Below, piece by piece: positions 44,651 through 56,824 of a stretch of DNA of 64,000 bases. The DNA is from Litsea cubeba. Taxonomy: Eukaryota; Streptophyta; Magnoliopsida; Laurales; Lauraceae. The stretch covers positions 1 to 64,000 of the forward strand of contig WHSA01000490.1 of NCBI GenBank assembly GCA_012931725.1, in the 5' to 3' direction. The notes below the pieces were generated by a model. That model was given only the letters and a program-made list of their open reading frames with translations, had not been told where the DNA came from and did no database searches. The first letter of the stretch is position 1, and the number at the start of each line of letters is the position of its first letter. The position numbers and the translations under genes are program-made.

Positions 44651-44876
44651 CCAAACCAAACCAAACCAAGCCTTTTCCCACTAGGTGGGGTCGGCTATAT
44701 GGATTTGACGACGCCAATCAAATCTGTTTAGGGCCATGTCCTCCGTTAGATCCATGTAGGCAAGATCATGTTTAATAGTTTCTTTCCAACTTCTCTTGGG
44801 TCTCCCTCTCCCTCTCCTACTCTTGGCAAACTCCATGCTTTCACACCTTTTAACAGGTGCCTCTGTTGGACGCCTC
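44651..44876 (-). mobile_element. RTE-type LINE fragment, 226 bp, with 20-bp target duplication
   Basis: Minus-strand copy of the last part of the 42-kb LINE: CCAAACCAAACCAAG tail complement, AGGTGGGGTCGGCTATATGG, and the reverse of the SWKETIKHDLAYMDLTED coding. TGTTAGATTCATTCACTTAA is repeated exactly at 44631-44650 and 44877-44896. Extreme 5' truncation, as expected from target-primed reverse transcription. Confidence 0.9.
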
Positions 44877-44896
44877 TGTTAGATTCATTCACTTAA

Positions 44897-45589
44897 GACC
44901 AAAAAAAATTTACCGAGCCAAGATCATTCATATGAAATGAAGTCATCAAGAGTTGAATTAGGAAAATGCCGCCAAGGTCACTCACTCCTTGAGATAAGAA
45001 TATTGTTGACATGAGCTAGAAGATTGGCAAACACCAAGATGCTTTCACAAAGAAACAAAAGTGGTCGTAAGTAACTACTTAAAAGCCACCCAATATTGGT
45101 AGTCCAAAACTTCTCAAACCTTTGGAGCCTATTTAAGATCATAAAGACATCAGCAACCTGAAAACTAAATTAGGATGGGCATGGTGTAAGCCACAAGAAA
45201 GAGAGAAGAAGATTCTTTCTTTCAAAACACTATGAAGATGCATGAAGATTGTTCAAGATGCGTAGTCATGCACTTACATACTACTCTGTCTTTAAAGTGG
45301 GCTGAGGATGGATGAGACCAGGAAAAAATTAGATAAGAGGGATATAGAAGAATTTCCAAAGGTATTGATTGGTAGTAGTGTGAGCACCCCACTGAGCTAC
45401 CACTTATCCCAAAACCCGCAGGTGATAGGAAGGGTAGAATCAATGGTTTTAAGATCGTTTTAAGGGGCGGCCGGTCAAGCACATCTCGAGCTGGGGCTGA
45501 CGCTGTTTGAAGCCATCTCCCAGTGGTAGATTGTTGGTGCCCATACACCTAACAAGTAGAACTGTTTTAAGAAGACATTCTGAGAGATC
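44897..45589. other. Unassigned, possibly Copia remnant
   Basis: No gene recognised. It lies 3' (on the minus strand) of the decayed Copia-d integrase and may be its degraded RT region, but no RT motif can be read. Confidence 0.3.
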
Positions 45590-46990
45590 TGGTTAATGTT
45601 TTAAAGATGGATCATTACACACATACCCTTTTGAGCAGGAGCATATCCTAAGAATGCACAAGGTACAACTCAATGAGAAAGTTCATCTCTCTTAGGAGTT
45701 GGGAGATGAACCAAGCAAATACTTCTGAAGGTGTGAAGAAGCTCACGTGTTTTATAGAGTTGGAAATATTGAGTCACTGTCTAACTTGGTGGATGTTTGT
45801 CGATTAATCAAGAAGACAACAATACTTTTTTTAATGGGAGTCGGTTTTGTCGAAAGGTTTCTTGTCTGTGAGGAATGATTTTAAGGCAAACATTAGATAT
45901 ATGAGTCATGAGCAAATAGTCCTTTAGTCGCCTAATTCTCATATCTTTTTTATTGTTGTACCAGGGACAAACAAGCTACAGAAAGAAGCTGCGCCACCAA
46001 GGTGGAAAGCCAGGTGGCGTGGAGCCCAATCATCAGAAGAAATATCTCAGAAACAGAGGAAAGCCGATTTTGGAACTTGCTTTCTCTACTTAGGCAAGTC
46101 TATTCCTATTGAAGGTTGTGACAGGAGGCTTTGGGAAAGGACCATGGATGGAAAATTCTTGGTTGCATCTTTCTTTCAGGCTTTTTGTCAGATGGATCAT
46201 AGTTCTCTCTCCTGTGGCTGAGATTTGAAAGAAGACAATAGTACATATTGGTTATTGCTTCAACTGAGAAAGTTTGAGGAACTAAAGAGTCGATATGTAT
46301 GGTACAAATAGTTTCCAAAATGTTTTGACTTCTACATTCTACAATGTCATTTTGTTGAGGTTTCTTAAGGCATGACCTTCAACATTATTTTCCTAAAGAA
46401 GGTCATGAAATTTGTGAGACATATACTCTACCCCAGAATGGGGAAGAGGACATAGATGGAAGTAGGAAGTGCAACCTATCCGAGGATTTGGCCCAAGATA
46501 GACCGGAATGGTGAACAAAATTATGTAGCTGACCCAATGTAGTTAGGACAAGGCTTTGATGATGATACTCTCCCTCTGAATCAAAACATAAGATCTTTAT
46601 TTTGGTAAAAAATTAGTTCTCATCCATAGCCCGAAATTGTTCAAATGCATTTATATTTTATACATCATACTTGGTATGTAGGAAACAGACCCGCATAAAT
46701 TGGTTTAATCATCACTTACTACAAAAACATAAATTGGTTGTAATCAGCAAGGTAAGGAACAAGGAACTTATAAACAAATTGGGATGCCAATGGTGCAGAA
46801 CCTCAAACATCAATATGCACCAACGCAAAACTAATTGAAGATGAATAAATATGTAGTGGAAACGGTAAAGCTTTGCTCTTTCCATCGACAATTGCCACAA
46901 CAAATGGTCACATTGGATAAAGACAACTAATAGTTGAACATTTCCAGATTTCAACATGGATAATAATTTCTTAGGTAGCGTTTGGTTCGC

Positions 46991-48440
46991 GGTAATGGAG
47001 GTTGGAATGGAATGGTCATTCCAACAGAATGGTCATTACCGCGTTTGGTTCGCAAAAAATTGACGGAATGACCATTACCTCCGGAATCTCATTCCCTTAT
47101 GTAGAGGAATGGCCATTCCATTCGGTATGGGAAGGAATGGCCATTCCATTCCTTCCTACCTTTTTTGGAGACGAAAATACCCTTCTTCACTTAACCCAAA
47201 AATAACTCTCTCGATGAATCTACCCATTCCAGCGAAACGAAAAGGGTTCCTCTCGGTCTCCACCTTCCTCCTCTCTGTTTTAAGTCCAGCGAAGCCGTCG
47301 CCGGTGCCACGCCCAGTCGGAGCCCAGATCCCAGCCACGCCGTCTCCAGTTGCAGGTACACAGTTTCTTCTTCTTCTTCCATTGTTTTTCCCCATTTTCT
47401 TCTTCTTCTTCTTCCATTATTTTTCCCCATTTTTTTTTCTGCTCTGCAACTGCTCTCTATTGTAGCTCCTAGGCCTGGTTTCATTCGTATTTGTCTTTTA
47501 TTTGTATGAATGGGTTCTTCTTTTATTTGTATGAATGGGTTCTTCCTACGGCAGGAAAAAAGGAAAGGGAATGAAGAACTGATGAAACCACCATCATCGA
47601 AACCACCCATCTTTTTTCTTTGATCTCTCTGACTTTTCCTTTCTAGTTTTTCTGTAAGTTGATAGTTTTTTTTTTTTTTTTTGCAATTTGGTAAGTATGT
47701 ATTAAAGAAAAGGGCAAAGCCCCTAGCAAAGAAATTACATCCAAATGAAAGAAAACAGAAGGCACAAAAGCGATTTTGTAGTCTGTTGGAAACCCTAGAT
47801 ATGAAACAAACATGGCTGAAACCCTAATATGAGAGAGAGAGAGAGAGAGAAGAGCTTCAATTCCTTAAATATTGTTGGGTTTTGTCATTGTTTGTACCTG
47901 ATCACATTTTTTTTTTCAGTAATATCCTATATTACTGTTTGTATGAAACCTGTAGTATGTGCATTGCGCCGAATTGGCTATATTGGTTCTCCACGCTTTC
48001 AAATTGCAAATTCCACCGTGTGCTTCAGTTTCCACCTGCTCAATAACTTAGAGAAGTTCACAAGATTAGGGTTACTTAAGGGCTGTGAAACCAGTATACC
48101 TACATTAAATGTGTAAAAATGGGAGCAAGCTTCTTCTTCATTGTGTAGGTATGAACTAGCAGTAGGATTGACTTCGTGGCAACAAGACAACTTGTTATTG
48201 GGGTTCCACTGAAAGTGCTTACTGCGGAAGCTGGGATGCATTCCTTTCAAGTTTGTTTATGAAGGTGGACCAATGAAACATTTTACTATAATTAAATGTT
48301 AGCTTTGGTTTACATTTGAAGCTGTGGGGTCACTCTGTAAGTTGATAGTTGATAGCTTTGGTTCACGCTGCAATTCTTTTTTTGGAATTCACATGATAAT
48401 GATTGTTTATCATTAGTTTGATGTATCTTTCATTTTATTT
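46991..48440 (+). other. Harbinger 5' region, no certain gene
   Basis: GGAATGG/CCATTCC repeats to 47160, then C/T-rich leader-like sequence (47200-47480), a poly-T run (47668-47682) and (GA)n at about 47831-47850. 47930-48115 has a short open reading without known motifs. Probably promoter, 5' UTR and leader intron of the transposase gene. Confidence 0.45.
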
Positions 48441-48566
48441 CAGCTATGGCACGTCTTAGTTTAGCCAGAAGAAAACTGAAAGTGAAGAAATTGACATTGG
48501 CTATGCAGTGGTGGTTGAACATTCTACATCTACTAGGGCTATTCATACAATTATCATATAAATTGT

Positions 48567-49826
48567 TTGAAAGACAATGCATTGGTTGGGTTAGATCTAG
48601 GTACCCGCCTAGATTTCTATGGTAATAGAGAAATTATTGAAAGTTGGGTGTATAAGAGTGATCACATATGTATGAGCAATTTTAGAATGACTAGGCAACC
48701 CTTTGTGAAATTATGTCACTTGCTTAGCACAATTGGGAAGTTGGAACCAACCAGTCACATGTTGGTTGATGAGCAGGTTGCAATTTCCTTGCATATCCTA
48801 GCTCATCATGTAAAAAATAGGGTCATTCAGAGTGAGTTCAACCGTTCAGCAGAGTCAATCAGTAGGCACTTTAAAATGTTTTTGATTGCAGTCATTAGGC
48901 TACAAGGAGAGTTATATAAGAAACCTGAGCCAATACTGGAGAACTCGGTAGATGAGAAATGGAAGTGGTTTAAGGTAAATGATTCATATATTTTATACAA
49001 TTGTATCTTATTAATTTATTATTTATGTGTAAGTATATTATAATGAATTGTAATGTCTTGTAGGGATGTCTAGGAGCTTTAGATGGGACACACATACCGG
49101 TCCATGTTTCGGCTATTGACAGACCTAGGTATCGAACTAGAAAAAATCACATTGCAACTAATGTTCTAGCAGCGTGTACCCCGGATCTACATTTTACTTA
49201 TGTATTACCTGGATGGGAGGGGTCTGCCGCCGATGGTCGGGTGTTACGGGATGCAATTGCTAGAAGACATGGCTTAGTTGTTCCACGTGGTAAGACACAA
49301 TGGCATTACAAAATAAATAATTATTTTCTTCTTCGAAAAATATTAAAGATCACTAACATTAAAAAAATTGATTCAATTTGTTCAAGGTACCTACTATTTG
49401 GTGGATGCTGGGTATACAAATGGTGAAGGATTTCTCGCACCATATAGAGGCCAACGTTACCATCTGAATGAGTGGAATAATGGACGTCAACCTACGAACC
49501 CAAAGGAACTTTTTAATATGAAGCATTCAACCGCTAGAAATGTAATAGAAAGAGCATTTGGGATATTGAAAAAACGATGGGCAATTCTTAGGAGTCCTGC
49601 TTTTTATCCCATCAACATCCAAGTTCGTATCATCTTGGCATGTTGTTTGCTTCACAACTACGTAAGAAATGAGTTATGTGTGGATCCGTATGAAGATATC
49701 GAACTAGACGAGGAGGAGGGCGAAGGCAACACAGATCACATTTCTACTATTGAGACTTCAATTGAATGGACGTCATTTAGAGAACAAATGGCTGTTTCTA
49801 TGTTTAATTCGTGGAGAAGTACTTAA
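48567..49826 (+). CDS. Harbinger transposase (DDE_Tnp_4 nuclease)
   Basis: Exons 48567-48974, 49064-49289, 49387-49826 join in frame (GT-AG introns), at least 357 aa. The true start is unclear: there is a stop at 48534 in this frame, so an upstream exon or a shift is likely (ATG at 48446 opens another frame). Motifs: MTRQPFVKLCHLLS (N-terminal helical part), GALDGTHIPVH (first Asp), VLPGWEGSAADGRVL (second Asp), YLVDAGYTN, and STARNVIERAFGILKKRW (catalytic Glu), then CCLLHNYVR. It cuts at the TIRs and inserts at TNA sites, working with the Myb-like partner. No internal stop. Confidence 0.85.
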
Positions 49827-50075
49827 AAATGTTTTTATTTGAGTGACAATGTTTGTAATGGTTGTGACTATAGACTTCTTGTGTTTTAGTGATAACCTTT
49901 GTAATGGTTGTAACTTTTAAACACCCTTGTATTTGGGTGACAATGTTTAAATTTCAATATTATGTTATTTATCTACATTAAATTAACTCTTCTATTTTTG
50001 CTAGATTTCGTTGCCTAATTAAATATCAAATTGTCTATGTTCTTATTGTGGATGTTCCCACTAACATTAATAGGC

Positions 50076-51102
50076 ATGGACATGGTTGAAGACATGGACA
50101 CTAGCGAGAAAGGGCCAGGGAAGAACAAAAGAAAATGGACTGATGCTGAGGATAAGGAGTTGGTTTATGCCCTTTTTGACATGGTAAATGCGGGGACTCA
50201 TAAGGCTGACAATGGGTTCAAGCCCGGTTTTCTTGGAGTCATTGAAGCAGTGTTAAAGCAAAAGTTGCCTGCAAGTGGAATTAAAGCTAAGCCACACATT
50301 GACTCTAGAATCAAGACAATGAAAAAAGACTTTCGTGTTGTGTATGATATGCTTAATGGAGAAAACTGCAGCGGTTTTGGATGGGATCCAATAAAAAATG
50401 TGGTGGTTGCCGAAGATGAGGTTTGGAACGGTTATGTGAAGGTACTATCATTTAAAAATCAATTATTTATGTATCCTTGTCTGTCCATTTCTTTTGAAGG
50501 CATTTTATTTTGTTTTTCTTATTTATATGTTGTTGTAGACACACAAGGGTGCTGGTCAATGGAGGAATAGAAGTTTCCCACATTATGAACTGTTATGCAC
50601 TATCTTTGGGAAGGATCGTGCCACAGGAAAAGGAGCTGCTACCACTGAAGATGTTTTGGATGAAGTGATTAGGAATGAGGACAATGTAGATCCACTTTTT
50701 CTGGGCATAGATTTTGATGAAGTGGAACGCTACACCACTCCTGTCACTACTCCTTCCACCACTCCTTCCACCAATAGCGAAGGAACTAGTCAGAAAGGAA
50801 AGAGGAAGAGGAGCACCGACAATATGGAGTCATTTCGAGAAGCTGCCATGATAATAGGCAACAAGATTGATGAAGCCACTGAGAAGTTTAGTAGAGCTAT
50901 TGGTGTTGATTTGGATATAGCAAACAAAAGGAATCAAATCAATGAGGAACTTGGCAATCACTGTGGAAATCTTGAGAGGGCGGAACGTCACAAAGCCTTG
51001 ATTGCTATAGCTCGTGATCATGAGATGACTGATGTTTTTTTTACTTTGGAAAATGATGAAAAAGAAGACTTTGTGAGGGCTTTGCTAAGTGGAGGTCTGT
51101 GA
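50076..51102 (+). CDS. Harbinger Myb/SANT-like accessory protein, 309 aa
   Basis: Exons 50076-50441 and 50539-51102 join in frame. The start ATG lies five bases after a TTAATAG acceptor-like site; earlier in-frame codons exist from 50031. Residues about 16-110 form a Myb/SANT-like DNA-binding domain (KRKWTDAEDKELVYALFDMV, PHIDSRIKTMKKDFRVVYDM, GFGWDPIKNVVVAEDEVWNG). Then SFPHYELLCTIFGKDRATGK, a Thr/Ser-rich basic linker and a C-terminal helix region. In this superfamily the partner binds the element ends and brings the transposase into the nucleus. No stop or shift seen. Confidence 0.85.
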
Positions 51103-52200
51103 TATAGATGGGTATTTTGATACATTATCTACATTTTGTTGTTTGCTACTATTATCGTAAGCGCTGTGGATGTCATGAGATGACATCTCATGATGGGTCT
51201 TTTGATACATTATCTACAGGGTCATGAGATGTTTTCAGTAGGTTGAGGTGGGATGTTTATTTCTTGTGTTCTATGTCATTATCTTTGCTGCAGCTGGTTG
51301 TGGAGTTGGTGCAGAGATGATTACATATGATAAATATATGTACTTTTTGAATTGGACATATTCTGGGGAATATGATGTATAACTGTTTTTCACTTAACAT
51401 GTGCCAATAGATTTAAGAGGCATTGGACCATATGATGCTGAACTCAGGTGATGGTGGTGTGGGTCTTGATTCCTGATTTTTGAATGCGGTGGTGTTAATA
51501 TAGTAATTGATAATATATAGTCTTCATTCAGCTAGTGTATGTAACATGTTGTAAGCAGATGGTTACTTTAATCTCAAAGGGATTGAATTAACTGCGGTGG
51601 ACATGGAGAGAGTTGTAATGAGATGATGTTACTCATATAATTTATTGGGTGGTTGTAATAAGATGGAGAGTGCTGTAATGAGATGATGTTGCTCTTGTAA
51701 TTTATTGGTGGTTGTAATAAGATGTTAATAGAAAATAATTGATTTTTTTCAATTGTAATGGGATGTGTTGTGAATGAGGTGTTAATAGGAAACATTTGAT
51801 TGGGTTGTAATTCGTTGGGTTGTTGGAGGTTTGAAAACAATGGCAAGAATTTGAGTAATGCGTCTATTGGGCCCGGTTTTATTGACATGAATCTGAAACA
51901 ATTGTGGATTACAGATGTAGATTACAGTTCCAGTGCTGGTGCTAATGAATCCAAAAGCAATGGCTAACTTCTAACCTTGTCATCTAGCAAGGGTATTTTG
52001 GTCATACTAATGTAAAATTTATTCCATTCCGGGCATCATTCCCGCGTACCAAACGCAGGAATAGGAATCGGTGGGTTGATTCCTTCAGCGTACCAAACGC
52101 TGGAATGGAAAAGGCTATTCCTGCCTCATTCCATTACAGACTCATTCCGGCCTCCATTCCATTCCCGCCTAAGACCATTCCAGCGAACCAAACGCTACCT
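51103..52200 (+). other. Harbinger 3' region
   Basis: Gene-free. A short direct repeat (GATACATTATCTACA at about 51120 and 51205). 51590-51720 repeats GAGATGATGTT-CTC-TAATTTATTGG-GGTTGTAATAAGATG twice. The last 180 bp contain CCAAACGC-GGAAT words and the right TIR. Confidence 0.55.
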
Positions 52201-52540
52201 TAGATCATTAGAATGTCCTAGGTTCTGATCCACTAACCACCCATTGGTTTTAGGAATGAACAGAGAAATAAGAGTTATGACTACCAGATGGTTTTTGGGT
52301 GTCTAGAGAAAAAAAAGGTTTACCATTCCCTTGCCTCTTTCTAATCAGCCTTCTAGTTGTCACTTGAAGAGTAACTTCGTCAAGTCAAGTTTGTCCCTAT
52401 TTTCTGTTTTGAACTTGAGATGATCCTAGATATTCGTGTAGAGAGGAGAAATTATGTGGATCCCTTGACTTGTGATTGGCTGCCTCTGAATCTATACAAC
52501 AAATCACTAAATCATTTTTCTTTTTTCTTTTTCGAAGAGT

Positions 52541-54857
52541 CTTATAGACAAGATGGCTGTTTGTAACATTTTTCCTTCATTTAACATTCTCAGGGCTGAT
52601 TACACCAGAAGATAATGCAGAGATTGAGGTGAACTATTAGAAAGCACAAATTGCAAGCATGATATGAGGGCAGATTGTGTTTGTCTTCTACGTTTTGGTA
52701 GAATAAGACCTAATTCATTGCAGTAATTTTTTTTTAAAACTGTAACAGTAAATTTTATTCTGACAAAAAAAGATGCAATGATTAGTAATCTAACAAGCCC
52801 TGATTCTTTACAATAGTTGAAACTTCCGTTGACACAACAAAATGCCGAAATTCCTTTCCAGAGCAACACTGCTTTTCCATTTTTTTTTATAACGAACACT
52901 GCTTTTCCACAATCAAAGATAAGACTGCTGCTAAGTTAAAAGAATATTCTAAAAAAATTATCAGCATTTATAATATTCCTATTAGGATATCAATGGTTAG
53001 GATCACAAAACGGTCCAAAAAATTCCCTTCAAACTATGACGAAGCAAGCTATAAAAGAGAAATCAGAACAAAAGCTGCTGGAAATAATCTTAGAGTTGTG
53101 GATCAAAGGTGACAGCGAACTTAGTAGGACTGTAGAAGTCAGCCACGATCCAGACAAAAAGATTCTCAAGCTAGACAGTGGACTCTGCAGATTCCCAGGT
53201 TCAGTCACTAAGGAGACCCACACGGACAGGACAGAACTCAGGGGCAGACAAGGCTGGCTACAAGCAGCAGGACCCTTCTGGGCTACATGGGTTGAATTCT
53301 GCAGACATGTGCGACAAGCAAATCTGGAACTGCAGTAACAGTTGCTAGAATAAATGATTTCAACAACATGAAAAGAATGACCATGTCAAGAAACTGAAGG
53401 CAGATGACTCCAATGACATGGTTCTTCACTTCTTTATAGAAACTGAACAGAAGAAGATCTCAAGAGATCTTTCTTCTCAGACCAGTGGTATTCTCAGATG
53501 GATGGCAATGACTGATGTAGACCACTGATTAGAGTAGATATGGATTCAGTAAAATATGTTGAGGATGCACTATCTGCTTGTTTATTGTCAGTTGATGTTG
53601 TGGTAGACAGAAAGAGAAGATAGATGATGAGTGGGGCCATGACCCTTTCCCTCGAGAACAAGTAACGAATGAGGGCATAGGCTGCTCATTCATGTCAAAA
53701 GGAAGAAAAAAATAGGTGGTGGGTCCAACATGCATATACATGTTTTAAAAAATGGCATTATTATAATTATACTATAACATGTCACTGTTCTCTTTAGTTA
53801 GTTAATGAAATCACATCAAGATAAAAGTTCGGATACATTGCGGAAGTTTCTAACAGTAAATGCACAATTCTAAGCTACTACAGCAAAGTGCATTTGAAAT
53901 GAGAAGATCTTTGCTTTCGGACAGCCACTACTGTGATAATGTTAGACAAGAGCCCCTCACACAATGGAAGGTTCTCACTATTGCAACCTTGAGGTTGTGG
54001 GTTCAAGCACTTTTTCTGTCCCCATAAAAAAATAAAAAATAAAAAATAAAATACTGTGAAAAATGTTAGAATAGTCTCTCGGGATATTCCGAATCATTGC
54101 ATTATTATTATTTTAGGATGGTCTGAACTCCAACCACATCCTGTATCAGCAAAATGAAGCAATCTCATGTTGGACTGTCCTAAAGCAAAATATATACAAT
54201 AAAATTAGAAAAAACGTTCTTCCCCAAACAAAATGCTGCAGAGTAGACCACAAGGGCAACGGCACTACAATATGAAACCCAAGAAATTTGCAACATACAC
54301 AAATAAGATACTAACCTGAGCCTGAGTTAGTAGCAAAGGGTCTAACCATCTGAGCAAAATGGCATTGCTTCCATAAGCCATTCCCAGACCTTAACATGAT
54401 CGGAGTAAGCTTCATTTCTTATTGTTGTCAAATCCTGCAACAATAGAAAAAAATGCATGCCAGTGAATAATATTTAATGGTGTATTTTTTTAGGCCACCT
54501 AAGACAGCCACATGCTCAGTCGAAAGGGGTATAAGAAGGATACAACTTGTGTTATAGATGGCAAATAATTGCCCAAATTGGATAATGATAGCCATCAATT
54601 TGAGGTCATTCAAAATTAATGGTTAGAACAATTTACTCCAGCCATCAATCCTACATTAACATTATCTAATAATTAACACCAACCAATGTATGCACCCACA
54701 CAAACTGACTTTTCCCTGATTACATTACCAAAAAGAAACAAACCGAGTATTGATATGATAGCACACTTGTGGTCTCTGTTTTAGTTCAGACTCCAAAATG
54801 AAAGGCTTCGGCTGATTTAGAATTTTAATAAAACATTTTGGAAGAAACAAAAAAGGG
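52541..54857. other. No recognisable gene
   Basis: 2.3 kb of AT-rich sequence. A 100-codon open frame at 53036-53338 has no recognisable motif. Around 54380-54300 on the minus strand GMAYGSNAILLRWLDPLLLT followed by QAQ/GTTAG looks like an exon end, but no protein can be named. Treated as unassigned. Confidence 0.35.
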
Positions 54858-55412
54858 TACTTCATCATCAAAGCTTTGTCCCAACTATGTCGGGGTCGGC
54901 TACATGAATTTTGTTGATCCATTCCGATCTATCCTGAGCAAAATCCTTAGATAAGTTGCACTTCTTCAGATCTATTTTTACTATCTCCATCCACGTCCTC
55001 TTCGGCCTACCCATTCCCCTTGGTGGCCCACCAACCTACACAACCAAACTATTCTTTACCTGCCCCATTGCCGGCCTGCGTTGGACATACCAAAACCATC
55101 TCAAACAAGTTTCTCTAATTTTATTCCCTATTGATGCTACCGCTAACTGCTCTCGAGAGCGCCCATTTCTAATTTTATCCTTCCTACTTTTACAACGCAT
55201 CCACCTTAACATTCTCATCTCTGCTACATCCATTTTGTGCATATGTTGCTTCTTGATTGGCCAACATTCTGCTCTTCAGGTCATAGCTGGTCTAATCACC
55301 GTCCTATAAAAATTTCCCTTTAATCTTGTTAGCATCGTCAGTCACAAAGCACTCCAGAAATAAGTCTCCATTTCAACCATCCTGCTTTTATCCTATGTTT
55401 GACATTTTCATC

Positions 55413-56824
55413 CAAGAATGAAAACAGCGGTAGCGGCGATACATGACAGTTTAACGGTGAACCGAAAATTTTTCAGAAAATCCAGAATATTGGAAAATGC
55501 TAGAATTTAATGTTTGTTTTTAATGGTAACCAATATAGGGGGCATTGCGGTCCCTTCATTGCATTGAGTCCCATATCACTGTATGATTATAAAATAATAA
55601 TATTAATCAATTTTTCATATGTATTAATGTTTGTTAACTATTATAAGTTAAAAACTAATAAAATGTTTGTAATCAAACAGTATCATCAAAATATCATCAC
55701 CGGCATTGCTTAGAATATCACATTTCTGAGTTGTATTTTGAAATATAAATATATTGCTTAAAATTTTTTGTTAAAAGAAAATTTTGATTAGGGCCCTATT
55801 TCCAATTAGAGTAAAATTAGGTTGGGCCATTATTTCCTATTAGAGTGTAATTTGGTTAGGTTCCTATTTCTTATTAGAATGAACGTTGGTTGAGCCCTAT
55901 TTCCTATTAGTCTAAAACTTTGTCGGAGCCTATCCTCAATCAGTGTGAAATTTTATTGAACTTTATTTTCAATTAGTGTGAAAGTTGGCTATGGTCCTAT
56001 TTCCAATTAGAGTGAAATTTGACTGGGCTCTATTTCTAATTAGAGTGAAATTTGGCTAAGCCCCTAATTTCAATTTAAGTAATATTTGGCTAAGCCATGA
56101 TTTTTTAATTTTAATATTTGGGACTCATTGTGGAGCCTACCAATGGTAGTAACAGCAGGTGCTTTAGCTTTTATTTTTTCTATGGGACCCATTAAACTTT
56201 TATTTATACCTTTCATAAGGTGGCCCCACTGTGGGGCCCATTTAACTTTTTTATGCCTTTCATAAGGTGGGCCCAATATGGGGTCCATAGTTATCCTCCT
56301 AACGAAATAAAGGAGGGACCGAAAGAGGGCATTTGCAGCCCAATTTCTTTTCCCGAAACAGATGGATCGAGAAAGATTCAGAAGAGGGAAAGGAAAAGTG
56401 GAAGAAGAAGAAAAGAGGAGACGCACAATGTTGCGGTGCTGCCTGGTGCAATACTACGTGGTTATGCTGCTCCGCTGGTGCCTGCTACCGCTAGCGCCGC
56501 CGCGGTGGTGTTGTTGTTGTTGCTACTGCTTCCAAGTACGTTTTTGCAACTGCTATTTTTTTCTTTCCTTCTTTCTCCTTTTCATCTAGTTCTTCTTCTA
56601 CCAGTCAAACGAACAAAAGGGTAGGGGGCGGGGAGGCAGACAGTATTTTCCTTTTTTTTTAACCTTTCATTGCCAGTAACGGCCAATCCGTAACGTATCG
56701 GTATGTATCGGCCGCTACGGGTAAATAGATGCTGATACACATCGATGCGGTTGTGAGTGGCGCTATTTTATGTTTAGGTAGCTACGCCCAATACGCTACG
56801 TATCGGCTGCTTTTTTTATCCTTG
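55413..56824 (+). mobile_element. Non-autonomous hAT element, 1.4 kb, hAT-A-like ends
   Basis: Ends CAAGAATGAAAACAGC and, inverted, CAAGGATAAAAAAAGC (13 of 16 match). Flanks TTTTCATC / TCTTCGTC agree at 6 of 8. Inside the ends lie CGGTAGCGGCGATAC and CGATACGTAGCGTA, matching the CTACGCTACGTATCCTTG end of hAT-A. No transposase gene; the interior has a minisatellite (55790-56095), GGGCCCA-rich repeats (56155-56290) and a CGCTACGTATCGG zone (56680-56824). Probably mobilised by hAT-A-type transposase (inference). Confidence 0.65.
55790..56095 (+). repeat. Minisatellite of about 32 bp, roughly nine units
   Basis: Units vary around CCTATTTCCAATTAGAGTG followed by AAATTTGGCTAGG. The degeneracy shows an old array. 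Located inside the non-autonomous hAT. Confidence 0.75.

Larger units (their letters stand above)
46974..52200 (+). mobile_element. PIF/Harbinger DNA transposon, both genes open
   Basis: 5,227 bp. TIRs GGTAGCGTTTGGTTCGC are perfect over 17 bp (46974-46990; inverted 52184-52200) and continue imperfectly with AATGG blocks. Target duplication TTA (46971-46973, 52201-52203), the TNA site of this superfamily. It carries the two genes PIF/Harbinger needs: a DDE transposase and a Myb/SANT-like protein, in the same orientation, both open over consensus splice sites. Subterminal regions are full of CCATTCC/GGAATGG words at both ends. Confidence 0.95.
45590..52540 (-). pseudogene. Copia-d, strongly decayed, split by the Harbinger element
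   Basis: Minus strand, right of the Harbinger (about 52500-52400): WICCIDSEAANHKSRDP resembles the protease start WILDSGASDH. Left of it: SGVEYMSHKFHDLL (about 46430) is the second catalytic region of integrase, LETICTIHIDSLVPQTFSVE follows the lost Glu motif, and FRSICLVHLPTPKRDEL with VPCAFLGYAPAQKGMC (about 45760-45640) is the C-terminal region. Many stops and shifts. No LTRs recognised. Confidence 0.6.

Noticed and set aside
53036..53338. 100-codon open frame as a host gene
   Set aside because: No motif, no splice or promoter context, codon use not distinctive.
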